Assembly: GCF_028885415.1 (NCBI RefSeq)
Contig: NZ_CP118527.1
Span: forward strand, 2,790,001-2,854,000
Direction: 5' to 3'
DNA: 64,000 bases
DNA from: Streptomyces coeruleorubidus
Lineage (GTDB): Bacteria > Actinomycetota > Actinomycetes > Streptomycetales > Streptomycetaceae
Part shown: piece by piece, positions 1 to 8,686 of the stretch
How the letters are laid out: every line of letters starts with the position of its first letter
Numbering within the stretch: position 1 is the first letter of the stretch
The notes under the pieces: generated by a model
What the model saw: the letters and a program-made list of their open reading frames with translations, nothing else
What the model was told of the DNA's origin: nothing
Database searches by the model: none
Program-made: the position numbers and the translations under genes

Positions 1-737
1 AGGTGCGTGTGCATGCCGCTGCCGGGGTGCTCGGAGAACGGCTTCGGCATGAACGTCGCCTGCACGCCCTGCTCCAGCGCCACCTGCTTCATGACCAGGC
101 GGAACGTCATGACGTTGTCGGCCGTGGAGAGCGCGTCGGCGTAGCGCAGGTCGATCTCCTGCTGGCCCGGCGCGCCCTCGTGGTGGGAGAACTCGACGGA
201 GATGCCCATCGACTCCAGCATGGTGATCGCCTGGCGGCGGAAGTCCATGCCGACGTTGGTCGGGGTGTGGTCGAAGTAGCCGGAGTTGTCGGCGGGCGTC
301 GGACGGCTGCCGTCCAGCGGCCGGTCCTTCAGCAGGAAGAACTCGATCTCCGGGTGCGTGTAGAACGTGAAGCCCAGGTCGGAGGCGCGGGCCAGGGCGC
401 GCTTGAGCACGTAGCGCGGGTCGGCGAAGGACGGCGAGCCGTCCGGCATGAGGATGTCGCAGAACATCCGGGCCGTGCCCGGGGCCTCCGCGCGCCAGGG
501 CAGGATCTGGAAGGTCGACGGGTCCGGCTTGGCGATCATGTCGGACTCGTAGACCCGGGCGAAGCCCTCGATGGCGGAGCCGTCGAAGCCGATGCCCTCG
601 TCGAAGGCCTGTTCAAGTTCGGCCGGGGCCACGGCGACGGACTTGAGGAAGCCCAGAACGTCCGTGAACCACAGCCGTACGAACCGGATGTCGCGCTCCT
701 CCAAGGTCCGGAGCACGAACTCCTGCTGCTTGTCCAT
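1..737 (-). CDS. glnA2: Type I glutamine synthetase, GlnA2-like (3' end outside window)
   Basis: Glutamine synthetase family enzyme, an ATP-dependent ligase joining ammonia or an amine to glutamate. About 245 N-terminal residues are present. The N-terminal beta-grasp domain (residues 1-100) is followed by the start of the catalytic domain, with HPEIEFF (metal-binding Glu130 and Glu132), an EGAPGQ-EI stretch, and GSGMHTH at the very window edge. The sequence matches my memory of the S. coelicolor GlnA2 paralogue better than GlnA. That paralogue is linked to polyamine or gamma-glutamyl metabolism rather than primary ammonia assimilation; this is family knowledge, not visible here. I start at the ATG at 737 (MDKQQ), preceded by GGGGAAGCGG; an in-frame ATG lies at 752. 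Divergent from hmpA across 295 bp. Confidence 0.9.
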   Translation of the reverse strand, partial: MDKQQEFVLRTLEERDIRFVRLWFTDVLGFLKSVAVAPAELEQAFDEGIGFDGSAIEGFARVYESDMIAKPDPSTFQILPWRAEAPGTARMFCDILMPDGSPSFADPRYVLKRALARASDLGFTFYTHPEIEFFLLKDRPLDGSRPTPADNSGYFDHTPTNVGMDFRRQAITMLESMGISVEFSHHEGAPGQQEIDLRYADALSTADNVMTFRLVMKQVALEQGVQATFMPKPFSEHPGSGMHTH

Positions 738-970
738 CTTCCGCTTCCCCATCCTTGCTGGTCAGGCCGCCTGTCTTCCGTACCACGGGAGGCGGTCGGG
801 CACCTGAGCATCCCACCACACCAGCATTTCGTACGCGTTGCGCACCATGATCGCCCGGCCGGCCCGGGACCGAACGTCTCACGTACGGCGGGTGAACTGC
901 TCTTCCGCCCATAGTGCCTGCTCGCACCGACATCCGTAACGGCCGGTTCGGTGCGGTACCCCGCTCTTTG

Positions 971-993
971 AATTTGCATCTCAGATGCAACTT
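971..993 (+). promoter_or_regulatory. Probable NsrR operator upstream of hmpA
   Basis: Half-sites AATTTGCATCT (971-981) and AGATGCAACTT (983-993) are separated by one base. The second, reverse-complemented, matches the first at 10 of 11 positions. An 11-1-11 dyad is the architecture known for NsrR sites. The site lies 40 bp before the flavohemoglobin start, and an nsrR-like gene lies on the other side of hmpA, so NO-responsive repression of hmpA is the natural reading. Confidence 0.75.
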
Positions 994-1032
994 TAAATAC
1001 CGTGCGCGGCAGTCGAGTCCTGAGGAGTCCCG

Positions 1033-2220
1033 ATGCTGTCCGAGCAGTCCGCCGTCACCGTCCGCGCCACCCTCCCCGCCGTCGGCGCGGCCCTCGGCAC
1101 GATCACCGAGCGTTTCTACGCCGGGCTGTTCGCGGCCCACCCCGAGCTGCTGAACGACCTGTTCAACCGGGGCAACCAGGCCGCCGGCACCCAGCGGCAG
1201 GCGCTCGCCGGTTCCGTCGCCGCCTTCGCGACGCACCTGCTGGACCACCCCGAGCAGCGGCCGGACGCCATGCTGCACCGCATCGCCCACAAGCACGCCT
1301 CCCTCGGCGTCACGCCCGAGCAGTACGACATCGTCCACGAGCACCTGTTCGCCGCCATCGCCGACGTGCTCGGCGACGCCGTCACCCCCGAGGTCGCCGC
1401 CGCCTGGGACGAGGTCTACTGGCTGATGGCGAACGCCCTCATCGCCGTCGAGAAGCGGCTGCGTCAGGAGCGGGGCGAGTACGCCTGGCGGGCCTGGGAG
1501 GTCGTCGAGCGCGTCGCCGAGACCGACGACGTCGCCACGTTCCGGCTGCGGCCCGCCGACGGCGGTGAGGTGCGGGACTTCCTCGCGGGCCAGTACGTCT
1601 CCGTCCGCGTCGCCCTCCCGGACGGCGCCCGGCAGATACGGCAGTACAGCCTCTCCGGGGCGCCCGGCCCGGACCTCAGGCAGATCAGCGTGAAGCGCGT
1701 GCACGGCGGCGGCACCCCCGACGGCGAGGTCTCGAACCACCTCCACGCGCGCGTGGCGGCGGGTGACGTCCTGGAGCTGTCCGAGCCCTACGGCGGCCTC
1801 GTCCTGGACGCCGGCCCCGACACCCCGCTGCTGCTGGCCTCGGCGGGCATCGGCGTGACCCCGATCGCCGCGATGCTGGCCCACCTCGCCGAGTCCGGGC
1901 ACCGCGCCCCGGTCACCGTCGTACACGGCGACCGCTCTCCCGCCACCCACGCCCTGCGCGCCGACCACGAGGCCTACGCCGCCAAACTGCCCGGCGCGGC
2001 CGTCCACCTCTGGTACGAGCGGGACGCCCCGGCGGGCACCCGCTCCGGCCTGGTCGACCTCGCCGACGTCCCGGTCGCGCCGGGCACGCGCGCGTACCTG
2101 TGCGGGCCGCTGCCCTTCATGCGGGCGGTACGGGCCCAGCTGATCGGCAAGGGCGTGGCACCGGCCGACATCCACTACGAGGTGTTCGGGCCGGACCTGT
2201 GGCTGGCGGGGCAGGTGTAG
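1033..2220 (+). CDS. hmpA: Flavohemoglobin (nitric oxide dioxygenase)
   Basis: A 395-residue cytosolic flavohemoprotein that oxidises nitric oxide to nitrate using O2 and NAD(P)H. Three domains are readable: globin (1-140) with B10 Tyr29 in ERFYAGLF and proximal His88 in KHASLGV; FAD-binding (about 150-260) with RQYSLSG; and NAD-binding (about 265-390) with LLASAGIGVTP and the terminal EVFGP element. Length equals that of E. coli Hmp. The ATG is preceded by TGAGGAG (1021-1027). Convergent with nsrR, whose stop lies only 10 bp away. The dyad at 971-993 suggests NsrR repression lifted by NO. Confidence 0.96.
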   Translation: MLSEQSAVTVRATLPAVGAALGTITERFYAGLFAAHPELLNDLFNRGNQAAGTQRQALAGSVAAFATHLLDHPEQRPDAMLHRIAHKHASLGVTPEQYDIVHEHLFAAIADVLGDAVTPEVAAAWDEVYWLMANALIAVEKRLRQERGEYAWRAWEVVERVAETDDVATFRLRPADGGEVRDFLAGQYVSVRVALPDGARQIRQYSLSGAPGPDLRQISVKRVHGGGTPDGEVSNHLHARVAAGDVLELSEPYGGLVLDAGPDTPLLLASAGIGVTPIAAMLAHLAESGHRAPVTVVHGDRSPATHALRADHEAYAAKLPGAAVHLWYERDAPAGTRSGLVDLADVPVAPGTRAYLCGPLPFMRAVRAQLIGKGVAPADIHYEVFGPDLWLAGQV

Positions 2221-2230
2221 CGGCGATCCG

Positions 2231-2677
2231 TCAGACGGGCCCTGCGGGCCCCCGCGAGATCCCCAGCAGCAGCGCCCCGGTCGGTTCCGCCACGATGTCC
2301 GCCACCGTGATCGGGTCCAGTGAGGCGAAGAACGCCTCCTGGGCCCGGCGCAGGGCGCCGCGCAGGCGGCAGGCGGAGTTCAGTGGGCAGGGGGTGGGGC
2401 CCTCGCAGTCGACGACGTCGCCGTCGCCCTCGAAGGCGCGCACCACGGCGCCCACCGACGCCGTGCGGCCCCGCTCGGTGAGCGTGAGGCCGCCGCCGCG
2501 GCCGCGCCGGGCGGCCAGCAGGCCCATGTGCTGGAGCTCGGCGACGACCTTCGCCAGGTGGGTGTACGGCACGTCCATGCCGGCGGCGACGTCCCGCGTC
2601 GTCGGACTCGACTCGCCGGCGACGGCGAGCCGCATCAGGACCCGCAGGGCCAGGTCGGTGGAGCGCAGCAGCCGCAT
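2231..2677 (-). CDS. nsrR: NO-sensing Rrf2-family repressor NsrR
   Basis: A 148-residue Rrf2-family regulator. The N-terminal winged helix (1-75) carries the recognition segment YTHLAKVV and the RRGRGGG wing. Cysteines 91, 97 and 103 (DCEG, PCPL, ACRL) have the spacing of the iron-sulfur ligands of NsrR, whose 4Fe-4S cluster is nitrosylated by NO. Sequence and gene pairing match streptomycete NsrR. The ATG at 2677 has no Shine-Dalgarno; a -10-like TACGCT (2684-2689 on this strand) ends 6 nt before it, so the mRNA is probably leaderless. A partial copy of the hmpA operator lies at 2693-2715, suggesting autoregulation. Confidence 0.93.
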   Translation of the reverse strand: MRLLRSTDLALRVLMRLAVAGESSPTTRDVAAGMDVPYTHLAKVVAELQHMGLLAARRGRGGGLTLTERGRTASVGAVVRAFEGDGDVVDCEGPTPCPLNSACRLRGALRRAQEAFFASLDPITVADIVAEPTGALLLGISRGPAGPV

Positions 2678-2692
2678 GCCCGCAGCGTAGGT

Positions 2693-2715
2693 AATCGGTA
2701 TCTCAGGTTCAAATA
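2693..2715 (-). promoter_or_regulatory. Degenerate NsrR-like site upstream of nsrR
   Basis: Plus-strand half-sites AATCGGTATCT and AGGTTCAAATA flank a central C. They share the TCTCAG core of the hmpA operator but only 6 of 11 positions are symmetric. The site sits just upstream of the -10-like TACGCT of nsrR, where a repressor would block the promoter. Confidence 0.45.
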
Positions 2716-2744
2716 ATCCGGATCCGTTCCCATAATCCGGATCC
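2713..2744. repeat. Two direct copies of ATAATCCGGATCC
   Basis: The 13-mer ATAATCCGGATCC occurs at 2713-2725 and again at 2732-2744, a 19-bp period. Each contains the palindrome ATCCGGAT. It lies between the nsrR promoter and the DUF3105 gene. The period places both copies on nearly the same helix face, so a paired regulator site is possible; no regulator is assigned. Confidence 0.6.
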
Positions 2745-2892
2745 CGGGTTCGAACAGTCCGGGGAAGCTGTCGGGCACCTGTCGGTGCCGTATCGATTCA
2801 GCCCATTCCCGCGGCCGCCCTACGAGGGGCCCGGTCTCCCCCATTACGATCAGCTCACCCGACCGTCCCACTCTCCCCACGAAGGACACCCC

Positions 2893-3558
2893 ATGGGCTC
2901 CGCCAAGAAGAGCAACACGGACCGCAAGGCGCGGATAGAGGAGATGCGGCGCGCCGAGCAGGCCCGTGAGCGCCGCAACCGGATCCTCACCATCACGGCC
3001 AGCGTCGTGATCGTCTGCGGTCTCGTCGCCGGCGGTGTCGTGCTCGTGCGGTCCCAGTCCGACGGCGGCAGCGACACCGCGGCGAGTGACTCCTCGGCCA
3101 AGGGGAAGTTCGTCACGGGCAAGGACGGCGTGAAGACCTGGGAAGGCAAGCTGGCCCGCAACCACGTCACCAAGGCGGTGAAGTACGCCTCCGTGCCGCC
3201 GGTCGGCGGTGACCACAACCAGGTCTGGATGAACTGCAACGGCGACGTCTACACCAAGGAGATCAACAACACCAACGCCGTGCACTCGCTGGAGCACGGC
3301 GCGGTGTGGGTGACGTACAACGCCGACGCGAAGAAGGCCGACATCGACGCGCTCGCGGCGAAGGTGAAGAAGACGCCCTACACGCTGATGAGCCCGCTGG
3401 ACGACCAGAAGGACCCGATCATGCTCTCGGCGTGGGGGCACCAGCGCACGGTGACGGGGGCGAGCGACCCGAACGTCGGCAAGTTCTTCGAGAAGTTCGT
3501 CCAGGGCGAGCAGACGCCCGAGCCGGGCGCCGCCTGCACCAACGGGCTGTCGCAGTGA
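2893..3558 (+). CDS. DUF3105 membrane-anchored protein
   Basis: A 221-residue protein with a charged cytoplasmic head (1-26), one membrane helix (about 27-48) and an extracytoplasmic DUF3105 domain holding the conserved NAVHSLEHGAVWVTY and LSAWGHQ segments. Several conserved histidines and acidic residues could bind metal, but no function is established for the family that I know of. I start at MGSAKK, preceded by GAAGGA (2881-2886), not at the upstream in-frame ATG at 2785. The stop overlaps the next start as GTGA, so the two genes are translationally coupled. The DUF3105/DUF305 pairing is common in actinomycetes. Confidence 0.88.
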   Translation: MGSAKKSNTDRKARIEEMRRAEQARERRNRILTITASVVIVCGLVAGGVVLVRSQSDGGSDTAASDSSAKGKFVTGKDGVKTWEGKLARNHVTKAVKYASVPPVGGDHNQVWMNCNGDVYTKEINNTNAVHSLEHGAVWVTYNADAKKADIDALAAKVKKTPYTLMSPLDDQKDPIMLSAWGHQRTVTGASDPNVGKFFEKFVQGEQTPEPGAACTNGLSQ

Positions 3559-4175
3559 GGCAGGCCGGTCTGATCGCGGGGGCCGCGGTGACGGCGCTCG
3601 TCGCGGCCGGCGCGATCACCTACGCGGTCGCCGGGGACGACGGCGGCGGCCGGACCCCCTCCGCCGAGTCCGCGGACGCCGGGTTCGCGCGGGACATGGC
3701 GGTGCACCACCAGCAGGCCGTGGAGATGTCGTACATCGTGCGCGACCGCACGAAGGACGAGGAGGTGCGGCGCCTCGCGTACGACATCGCGCAGACACAG
3801 GCCAACCAGCGCGGCATGATGCTCGGCTGGCTCGATCTGTGGGGGCTGCCCAAGGTGTCCTCGAAGCCGCCGATGACCTGGATGGACATGGGCGACATGG
3901 CCTCCGGCGAGGACGGCGCGCTGATGCCGGGCATGGCGACGAACACGGAGCTGAAGAAGCTCGGCGGACTCAGCGGCAAGCAGGCGGAGATCTTCTACCT
4001 CCAGCTGATGACGGACCATCACAAGGGCGGCGTCCACATGGCCCAGGGCTGTGTCGACAAGTGCACGGTGGGCGTGGAGAAGCGGCTCGCGCAGGGCATG
4101 GTGGACGCGCAGCGGTCGGAGATCGGCCTGATGGCGGACATGCTGAAGGAGCGGGGCGCCGCGCCGCGCGCATAG
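3555..4175 (+). CDS. DUF305 secreted or membrane-anchored protein
   Basis: 206 residues. An N-terminal hydrophobic segment (about 5-27) serves as signal or anchor, then a His- and Met-rich DUF305 domain follows with MAVHHQQAVEMS near its start and MTDHHKGGVHMA near its end, two helices each carrying an HH pair. The family is ferritin-like helical and often sits near metal-handling genes; binding of copper or another metal is inference. The GTG start at 3555 overlaps the preceding stop by 4 nt, and no other start explains the coupling better. A CVDKC pair near the C terminus may form a disulfide. Confidence 0.88.
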   Translation: MRQAGLIAGAAVTALVAAGAITYAVAGDDGGGRTPSAESADAGFARDMAVHHQQAVEMSYIVRDRTKDEEVRRLAYDIAQTQANQRGMMLGWLDLWGLPKVSSKPPMTWMDMGDMASGEDGALMPGMATNTELKKLGGLSGKQAEIFYLQLMTDHHKGGVHMAQGCVDKCTVGVEKRLAQGMVDAQRSEIGLMADMLKERGAAPRA

Positions 4176-4333
4176 GGCGTAAGCCTCAAATCGCCCTGCA
4201 TTGCGGCCTCTTGGGCTCCTCTTGGCCTGCGTAGAGCGCTTCTTGGGGTGCGCATTCCCCTGGCATGAACGGTTCGTCGCGAGAGTGGCGACCGTCGAGT
4301 GATCCACTCGCGTCGAACCGCACAGGGGGCTCC

Positions 4334-6277
4334 ATGAGATCCAACCGCGCCAAGGTGCGCGCCGGGCTGAGCATGGCGGCGACACTGCCGATGCTCGCCG
4401 GCGCGCTGGCGCTCGGCATACCCGCGGCGCACGCCGCCGACCACCCGCTGCGTGACCTGCTCGCCGGGACCAAGCCCGCGTGGGCCACGGCCAGGGCCGA
4501 CCAGGGCGCCGCCTCCGACGGCGCCGGGGTGTCGGCCCGCGTCTATCTCCGGGGCCGCGACGCGGCCGGCCTCGCCGCGTACGCCCAGGCCGTCTCCGAC
4601 CCGAAGTCGGCCTCGTACGGCAAGTACCTGACCGCAAAGCAGGCGAAGGCCCGCTTCGGCGCGACCAAGGCCCAGGTGGCGGCCGTGAAGTCCTGGCTGA
4701 CGGCCGCCGGGCTGAAGGTCACCGGCGTCACGGCGCACTACGTCTCCGTCACCGGTGACGTGGCCGCCGCGGAGAAGGCGTTCGGCGCCCAGTTGCACGA
4801 CTTCGCCAAGGGCTCGAAGACCTACCGCGCCCCGGCGAGCACCGCCTCCGTGCCGGCGAGCCTGGCCGACGCCGTGCTGACCGTCACCGGCCTGGACAAC
4901 GCCCCGCACATGGTCACGCACGACGACCAGCTGCCCCCGCCGGACACCGTGTTCCGCAACGCAGGGCCGTTCTCCTCGTACTACGGCTCGAAGACCGCGA
5001 GCACGCTGCCGGACGCGTACGGCACGAAGATCCCGTACGCGATCAAGGGCTACACCGGCAAGCAGCTGCGGGCCGCCTACGGCGCGGGCACCCGCACCGG
5101 CAAGGGCGTCCGGGTCGCCATCACGGACGCGTACGCCTCGCCGACGATCGCCTACGACGCGGCCACCTACGCCGGCAAGCACGGCGACGCGGTCTGGAAG
5201 ACCGGCCAGCTGCACCAGGTGCTGCCCAAGAAGTACACGGACACCAAGGCCTGCTCGGCTTCCGGCTGGTACGGCGAGGAGACCCTGGACGTCGAGGCCG
5301 TGCACGCGGTCGCGCCGGCCTCGGACGTCACCTACGTGGGTGCCGCCTCCTGCAACGACAGCGACCTGCTCGACGCGCTCGGCAAGGTCGTCGACCACCA
5401 CCTGGCCGACATCGTCTCCAACTCCTGGGGCGAGGTCGAGGCGGCGCAGACGCCCGACCTGGCGGCCGCCTACGACCAGGTCTTCCAGCTGGGCGCGGTC
5501 GAGGGCATCGGCTTCTACTTCTCTTCCGGCGACGACGGCGACGAGGTCGCGAGCTCCGGGACGAAGCAGGTCGACTCCCCGGCCAATTCGGCGTGGGTGA
5601 CCGCTGTCGGCGGCACCTCGCTGGCCGTCGGCAAGGACGACACGTACCTGTGGGAGACCGGCTGGGGCACCGAGAAGGCCACCCAGTCGGCCGACGGCAA
5701 GAGCTGGACCGACTTCCCCGGCGCCTTCACCTCCGGCGCGGGCGGCGGCACCAGCAGGACGGTGGCGGAGCCCTGGTACCAGAAGGGCCGCGTGCCGGGC
5801 GCGCTGGCGAAGGCCAACAGCGCGGACGGCAACCGCGTCGTGCCGGACATCGCGGCGATCGCCGACCCGAACACCGGCTTCCTGGTCGGCCAGACGCAGA
5901 CCCTGCCCGACGGCAGGACGCAGGCGTACGGCGAGTACCGCATCGGCGGCACCTCGCTCGCCGCGCCGACCATCGCCGCCATCCAGGCGCTGGCCCAGGA
6001 GGCCCGCGGCGGCACGCCGATCGGCTTCGCCAACCCGGCCATCTACTCCAAGGCCGGCTCGAAGGCCTACCACGACGTCACCGACGACCCGACGGGCTCC
6101 GGCCTGGCGGTGGCCCGCGTCGACTTCGTGAACGGCTACGACGCGACGGGCGGCTTGGCCACGTCCGTGCGCAGCCTGGGCAAGGACAGCTCGCTCTCGG
6201 CCGTGAGGGGCTACGACGACGTCACCGGCGTGGGCACGCCCGCGAGCGGGTACGTCGAGTCGTACCGGCGGCGCTGA
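4334..6277 (+). CDS. Secreted S53 (sedolisin/kumamolisin-type) serine-carboxyl protease
   Basis: A 647-residue preproprotein. The signal peptide covers 1-34 (positive start, hydrophobic core, cleavage after AAHA). A pro-kumamolisin propeptide (about 45-190) is followed by the S53 catalytic domain. The expected catalytic set is visible: Glu315 and Asp319 in GEETLDVEAV, oxyanion Asp400 in FSSGDDGD, and Ser541 in GGTSLAAP. The C-terminal DDVTGVGTP is the usual calcium-site region. These enzymes are acid-active extracellular endopeptidases. The ATG at 4334 follows AGGGGGC; an in-frame ATG at 4265 would place 23 residues before the signal peptide. Monocistronic, ending at the hairpin 6307-6336. 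Confidence 0.93.
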   Translation: MRSNRAKVRAGLSMAATLPMLAGALALGIPAAHAADHPLRDLLAGTKPAWATARADQGAASDGAGVSARVYLRGRDAAGLAAYAQAVSDPKSASYGKYLTAKQAKARFGATKAQVAAVKSWLTAAGLKVTGVTAHYVSVTGDVAAAEKAFGAQLHDFAKGSKTYRAPASTASVPASLADAVLTVTGLDNAPHMVTHDDQLPPPDTVFRNAGPFSSYYGSKTASTLPDAYGTKIPYAIKGYTGKQLRAAYGAGTRTGKGVRVAITDAYASPTIAYDAATYAGKHGDAVWKTGQLHQVLPKKYTDTKACSASGWYGEETLDVEAVHAVAPASDVTYVGAASCNDSDLLDALGKVVDHHLADIVSNSWGEVEAAQTPDLAAAYDQVFQLGAVEGIGFYFSSGDDGDEVASSGTKQVDSPANSAWVTAVGGTSLAVGKDDTYLWETGWGTEKATQSADGKSWTDFPGAFTSGAGGGTSRTVAEPWYQKGRVPGALAKANSADGNRVVPDIAAIADPNTGFLVGQTQTLPDGRTQAYGEYRIGGTSLAAPTIAAIQALAQEARGGTPIGFANPAIYSKAGSKAYHDVTDDPTGSGLAVARVDFVNGYDATGGLATSVRSLGKDSSLSAVRGYDDVTGVGTPASGYVESYRRR

Positions 6278-6306
6278 CTTCCGCCGACTGACCTCCGCAA
6301 GGGGAC

Positions 6307-6336
6307 GGGGTGGTGTGTGGTGACCCACACCACCCC
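6307..6336. terminator. Perfect 11-bp hairpin after the sedolisin gene
   Basis: GGGGTGGTGTG (6307-6317) pairs perfectly with CACACCACCCC (6326-6336) around an 8-nt loop. It lies 30 bp after the protease stop and before the nadE promoter. It lacks a U-tract, as is common in Streptomyces. Confidence 0.75.
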
Positions 6337-6367
6337 ATTGCGTCGCTCTGACGATTACACTGGGCCC

Positions 6368-8122
6368 GTGCCTCAACTACGTCTCGCCCTGAACCAGATC
6401 GACTCGAGCGTCGGCGACCTCGCCGGGAACACCGAGTCGATCGTCCGCTGGACCCGGCACTCCGCCGAGCAGGGAGCGCATCTCGTGGCGTTCCCGGAGA
6501 TGGCGCTCACCGGGTACCCCGTCGAGGACCTGGCCCTCAGGCCGTCCTTCGTGGAGGCCTCCCGGGCGGCGCTGCGGAGCCTTGCCGTCCGCTTGGCCGA
6601 CGAGGGTTTCGGCGAGCTGCCGGTGATCGTCGGCTACCTGGACCGCTGCGCGACCGCCCAGCCGAAGTACGGCCAGCCGGCCGGCGCGCCGCAGAACGCG
6701 GGGGCGGTGCTGTACGGCGGCGAGGTCGTCCTGAACTTCGCCAAGCACCACCTGCCGAACTACGGCGTCTTCGACGAGTTCCGCTACTTCGTGCCCGGCG
6801 ACAGCATGCCGGTCCTGCGCGTGCACGGCGTGGATGTCGCCCTGGCCATCTGCGAGGACCTCTGGCAGGACGGCGGCCGTGTCCCCGCGGCGCGTTCGGC
6901 GCGGGCGGGCCTGCTGGTCTCGATCAACGCCTCGCCCTACGAGCGCAACAAGGACGACACGCGTCTGGAGCTGGTCCGCAAGCGGGCCCAGGAGGCCGGC
7001 TGCACCACGGCGTACCTCGCCATGATCGGCGGCCAGGACGAGCTGGTGTTCGACGGCGACTCGATCGTCGTGGACAGGCACGGCGAGGTCGTGGCGCGGG
7101 CGCCGCAGTTCGCCGAGGGCTGCGTCGTCCTGGACCTGGACCTGCCGGCGGCGTCGGCGGACGCGCCGACCGGCGTGGTGGACGACGGCCTGCGCATCGA
7201 CCGCGTGGTGCTGTCGGAGGAGCCCCTGGCACCGTACGAGCCCGAGCTCACCGGGGGCTACGCGGACCGCCTGGACGACGACGAGGAGGTCTACTCGGCG
7301 CTGGTCGTGGGCCTGCGGGCGTACGTCGCGAAGAACGGCTTCAAGTCGGTCCTGATCGGCCTGTCGGGCGGCATCGACTCCTCGCTGGTCGCGGCGATCG
7401 CGTGCGACGCGGTGGGCGCGCAGAACGTGTACGGCGTGTCGATGCCGTCGAAGTACTCCTCGGACCACTCCAAGGACGACGCGGCGGAACTGGCCCGCCG
7501 CACCGGCCTGAACTACCGCACGGTCGCCATCGAGCCGATGTTCGACGCGTACATGGGCGCGCTGGGCCTGACGGGCCTGGCGGAGGAGAACCTCCAGTCC
7601 CGCCTGCGCGGCACGCTGCTCATGGCCGTCTCCAACCAGGAGGGCCACATCGTCCTGGCCCCCGGCAACAAGTCGGAACTGGCGGTCGGCTACTCCACGC
7701 TCTACGGCGACTCGGTCGGTGCCTACGGCCCCATCAAGGACGTCTACAAGACGTCGATCTTCCGCCTGGCCGAGTGGCGCAACCGGGCCGCCCGCGAGCG
7801 CGGCCAGACCCCGCCGATCCCCGAGAACTCCATCACCAAGCCCCCGAGCGCGGAGCTCCGCCCCGGACAGGTCGACACGGACTCGCTCCCCGACTACCCG
7901 GTGCTGGACGCGATCCTCGACCTGTACGTCGACCAGGACCGGGGCGCCGACGAGATCGTCGCGGCCGGTTACGACCGGGCGCTGGTCACGAAGACCCTGC
8001 GCATGGTCGACACGGCCGAGTACAAGCGACGGCAGTACCCGCCGGGCACGAAGATCTCGGCGAAGGGCTTCGGAAAGGACCGCCGACTGCCGATCACGAA
8101 CGGGTGGCGGGAGTCGGTCTGA
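6368..8122 (+). CDS. nadE: Glutamine-dependent NAD+ synthetase
   Basis: A 584-residue two-domain enzyme that amidates nicotinic acid adenine dinucleotide to NAD+. The N-terminal nitrilase-type glutaminase has the triad Glu44 (FPEMALTGYP), Lys126 (FAKHHLPNYG) and Cys162 (ICEDLW). The C-terminal synthetase has the ATP pyrophosphatase loop SGGIDS at 333-338 and the downstream GNKSELAVGYSTLYGD. The start is inferred as GTG 6368: TACACT (6356-6361) is a good -10 hexamer ending 6 nt upstream, giving a leaderless transcript, and homologues begin with PQLRLALNQID. An in-frame ATG at 6317 lies within the preceding hairpin. Confidence 0.95.
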   Translation: MPQLRLALNQIDSSVGDLAGNTESIVRWTRHSAEQGAHLVAFPEMALTGYPVEDLALRPSFVEASRAALRSLAVRLADEGFGELPVIVGYLDRCATAQPKYGQPAGAPQNAGAVLYGGEVVLNFAKHHLPNYGVFDEFRYFVPGDSMPVLRVHGVDVALAICEDLWQDGGRVPAARSARAGLLVSINASPYERNKDDTRLELVRKRAQEAGCTTAYLAMIGGQDELVFDGDSIVVDRHGEVVARAPQFAEGCVVLDLDLPAASADAPTGVVDDGLRIDRVVLSEEPLAPYEPELTGGYADRLDDDEEVYSALVVGLRAYVAKNGFKSVLIGLSGGIDSSLVAAIACDAVGAQNVYGVSMPSKYSSDHSKDDAAELARRTGLNYRTVAIEPMFDAYMGALGLTGLAEENLQSRLRGTLLMAVSNQEGHIVLAPGNKSELAVGYSTLYGDSVGAYGPIKDVYKTSIFRLAEWRNRAARERGQTPPIPENSITKPPSAELRPGQVDTDSLPDYPVLDAILDLYVDQDRGADEIVAAGYDRALVTKTLRMVDTAEYKRRQYPPGTKISAKGFGKDRRLPITNGWRESV

Positions 8123-8146
8123 CAGTCTTTCGTGACGCCGCGTCGG

Positions 8147-8686
8147 TCAGGCAGCGCCCCGTCTCCGTGCCCGATAGGCCGCTGCCTTGACCCGGTTGCC
8201 GCACTCCTCCATCCCGCACCACGTGCGCCGCGCGCCCCGTGAACGGTCGAGGTAGATGCGGGTGCAGTCGGGCCGGCCGCACTCCTTGAGAAAGGCGTGG
8301 GGGTCGGCGAGTACGGCGATGCCCGTTCGGGCCAGTTGGGAGAGTGCCGCGGGGAGGTCTCCCGATCTGTGCAGTCCCGCGTCGCTGAGCCTGACCGTGC
8401 ACACCGGCCCGGCGGCCGTGCCGTTGACGACGTCGAGGCTGCCCGGGTCGAAGCGGCGGCCGAGCAGGCGGTCGAGAGCCAGTCGGTAGATCGCCTCCCG
8501 CAGCGACAGTGCGGATTCGAAGGCTGCCCTGTCGGCCGTCACCCGGTCCGGGAGCTCCTCGCATGCGGCCACCCACCGCTCCAGGTCCGCGGGCGCGGCC
8601 AGGAGGTCCACGGGGTCGGCTCGGCGTGACAGGACGGTGCCGGCGAGGTCGAGCGCCGCGTTGCCGCTCACGAACGTGAAGTCCAC
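8147..8686 (-). CDS. CGNR zinc-finger / ABATE-domain regulator
   Basis: A 179-residue protein of the ABATE-CGNR family, thought to be DNA- or stress-ligand-binding regulators. The ABATE-like region (1-120) is followed by the C-terminal finger: CGRPDC, then RRTWCGMEECGNRVKAAAYR, giving the CxxxxC...CxxxxC(GNR) zinc ligands. The start is a GTG at 8686. A GTCACC box begins one base upstream of it, and five such boxes fill the divergent region shared with the HAD gene, so this protein is a candidate to bind them. Confidence 0.88.
   Translation of the reverse strand: MDFTFVSGNAALDLAGTVLSRRADPVDLLAAPADLERWVAACEELPDRVTADRAAFESALSLREAIYRLALDRLLGRRFDPGSLDVVNGTAAGPVCTVRLSDAGLHRSGDLPAALSQLARTGIAVLADPHAFLKECGRPDCTRIYLDRSRGARRTWCGMEECGNRVKAAAYRARRRGAA

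Noticed and set aside
1798..2140. A second luciferase-like or flavin gene elsewhere in the window (checked because of the MOX domain)
   Set aside because: The only flavin-type protein at these coordinates is hmpA; no separate flavin reductase partner for the monooxygenase was found.
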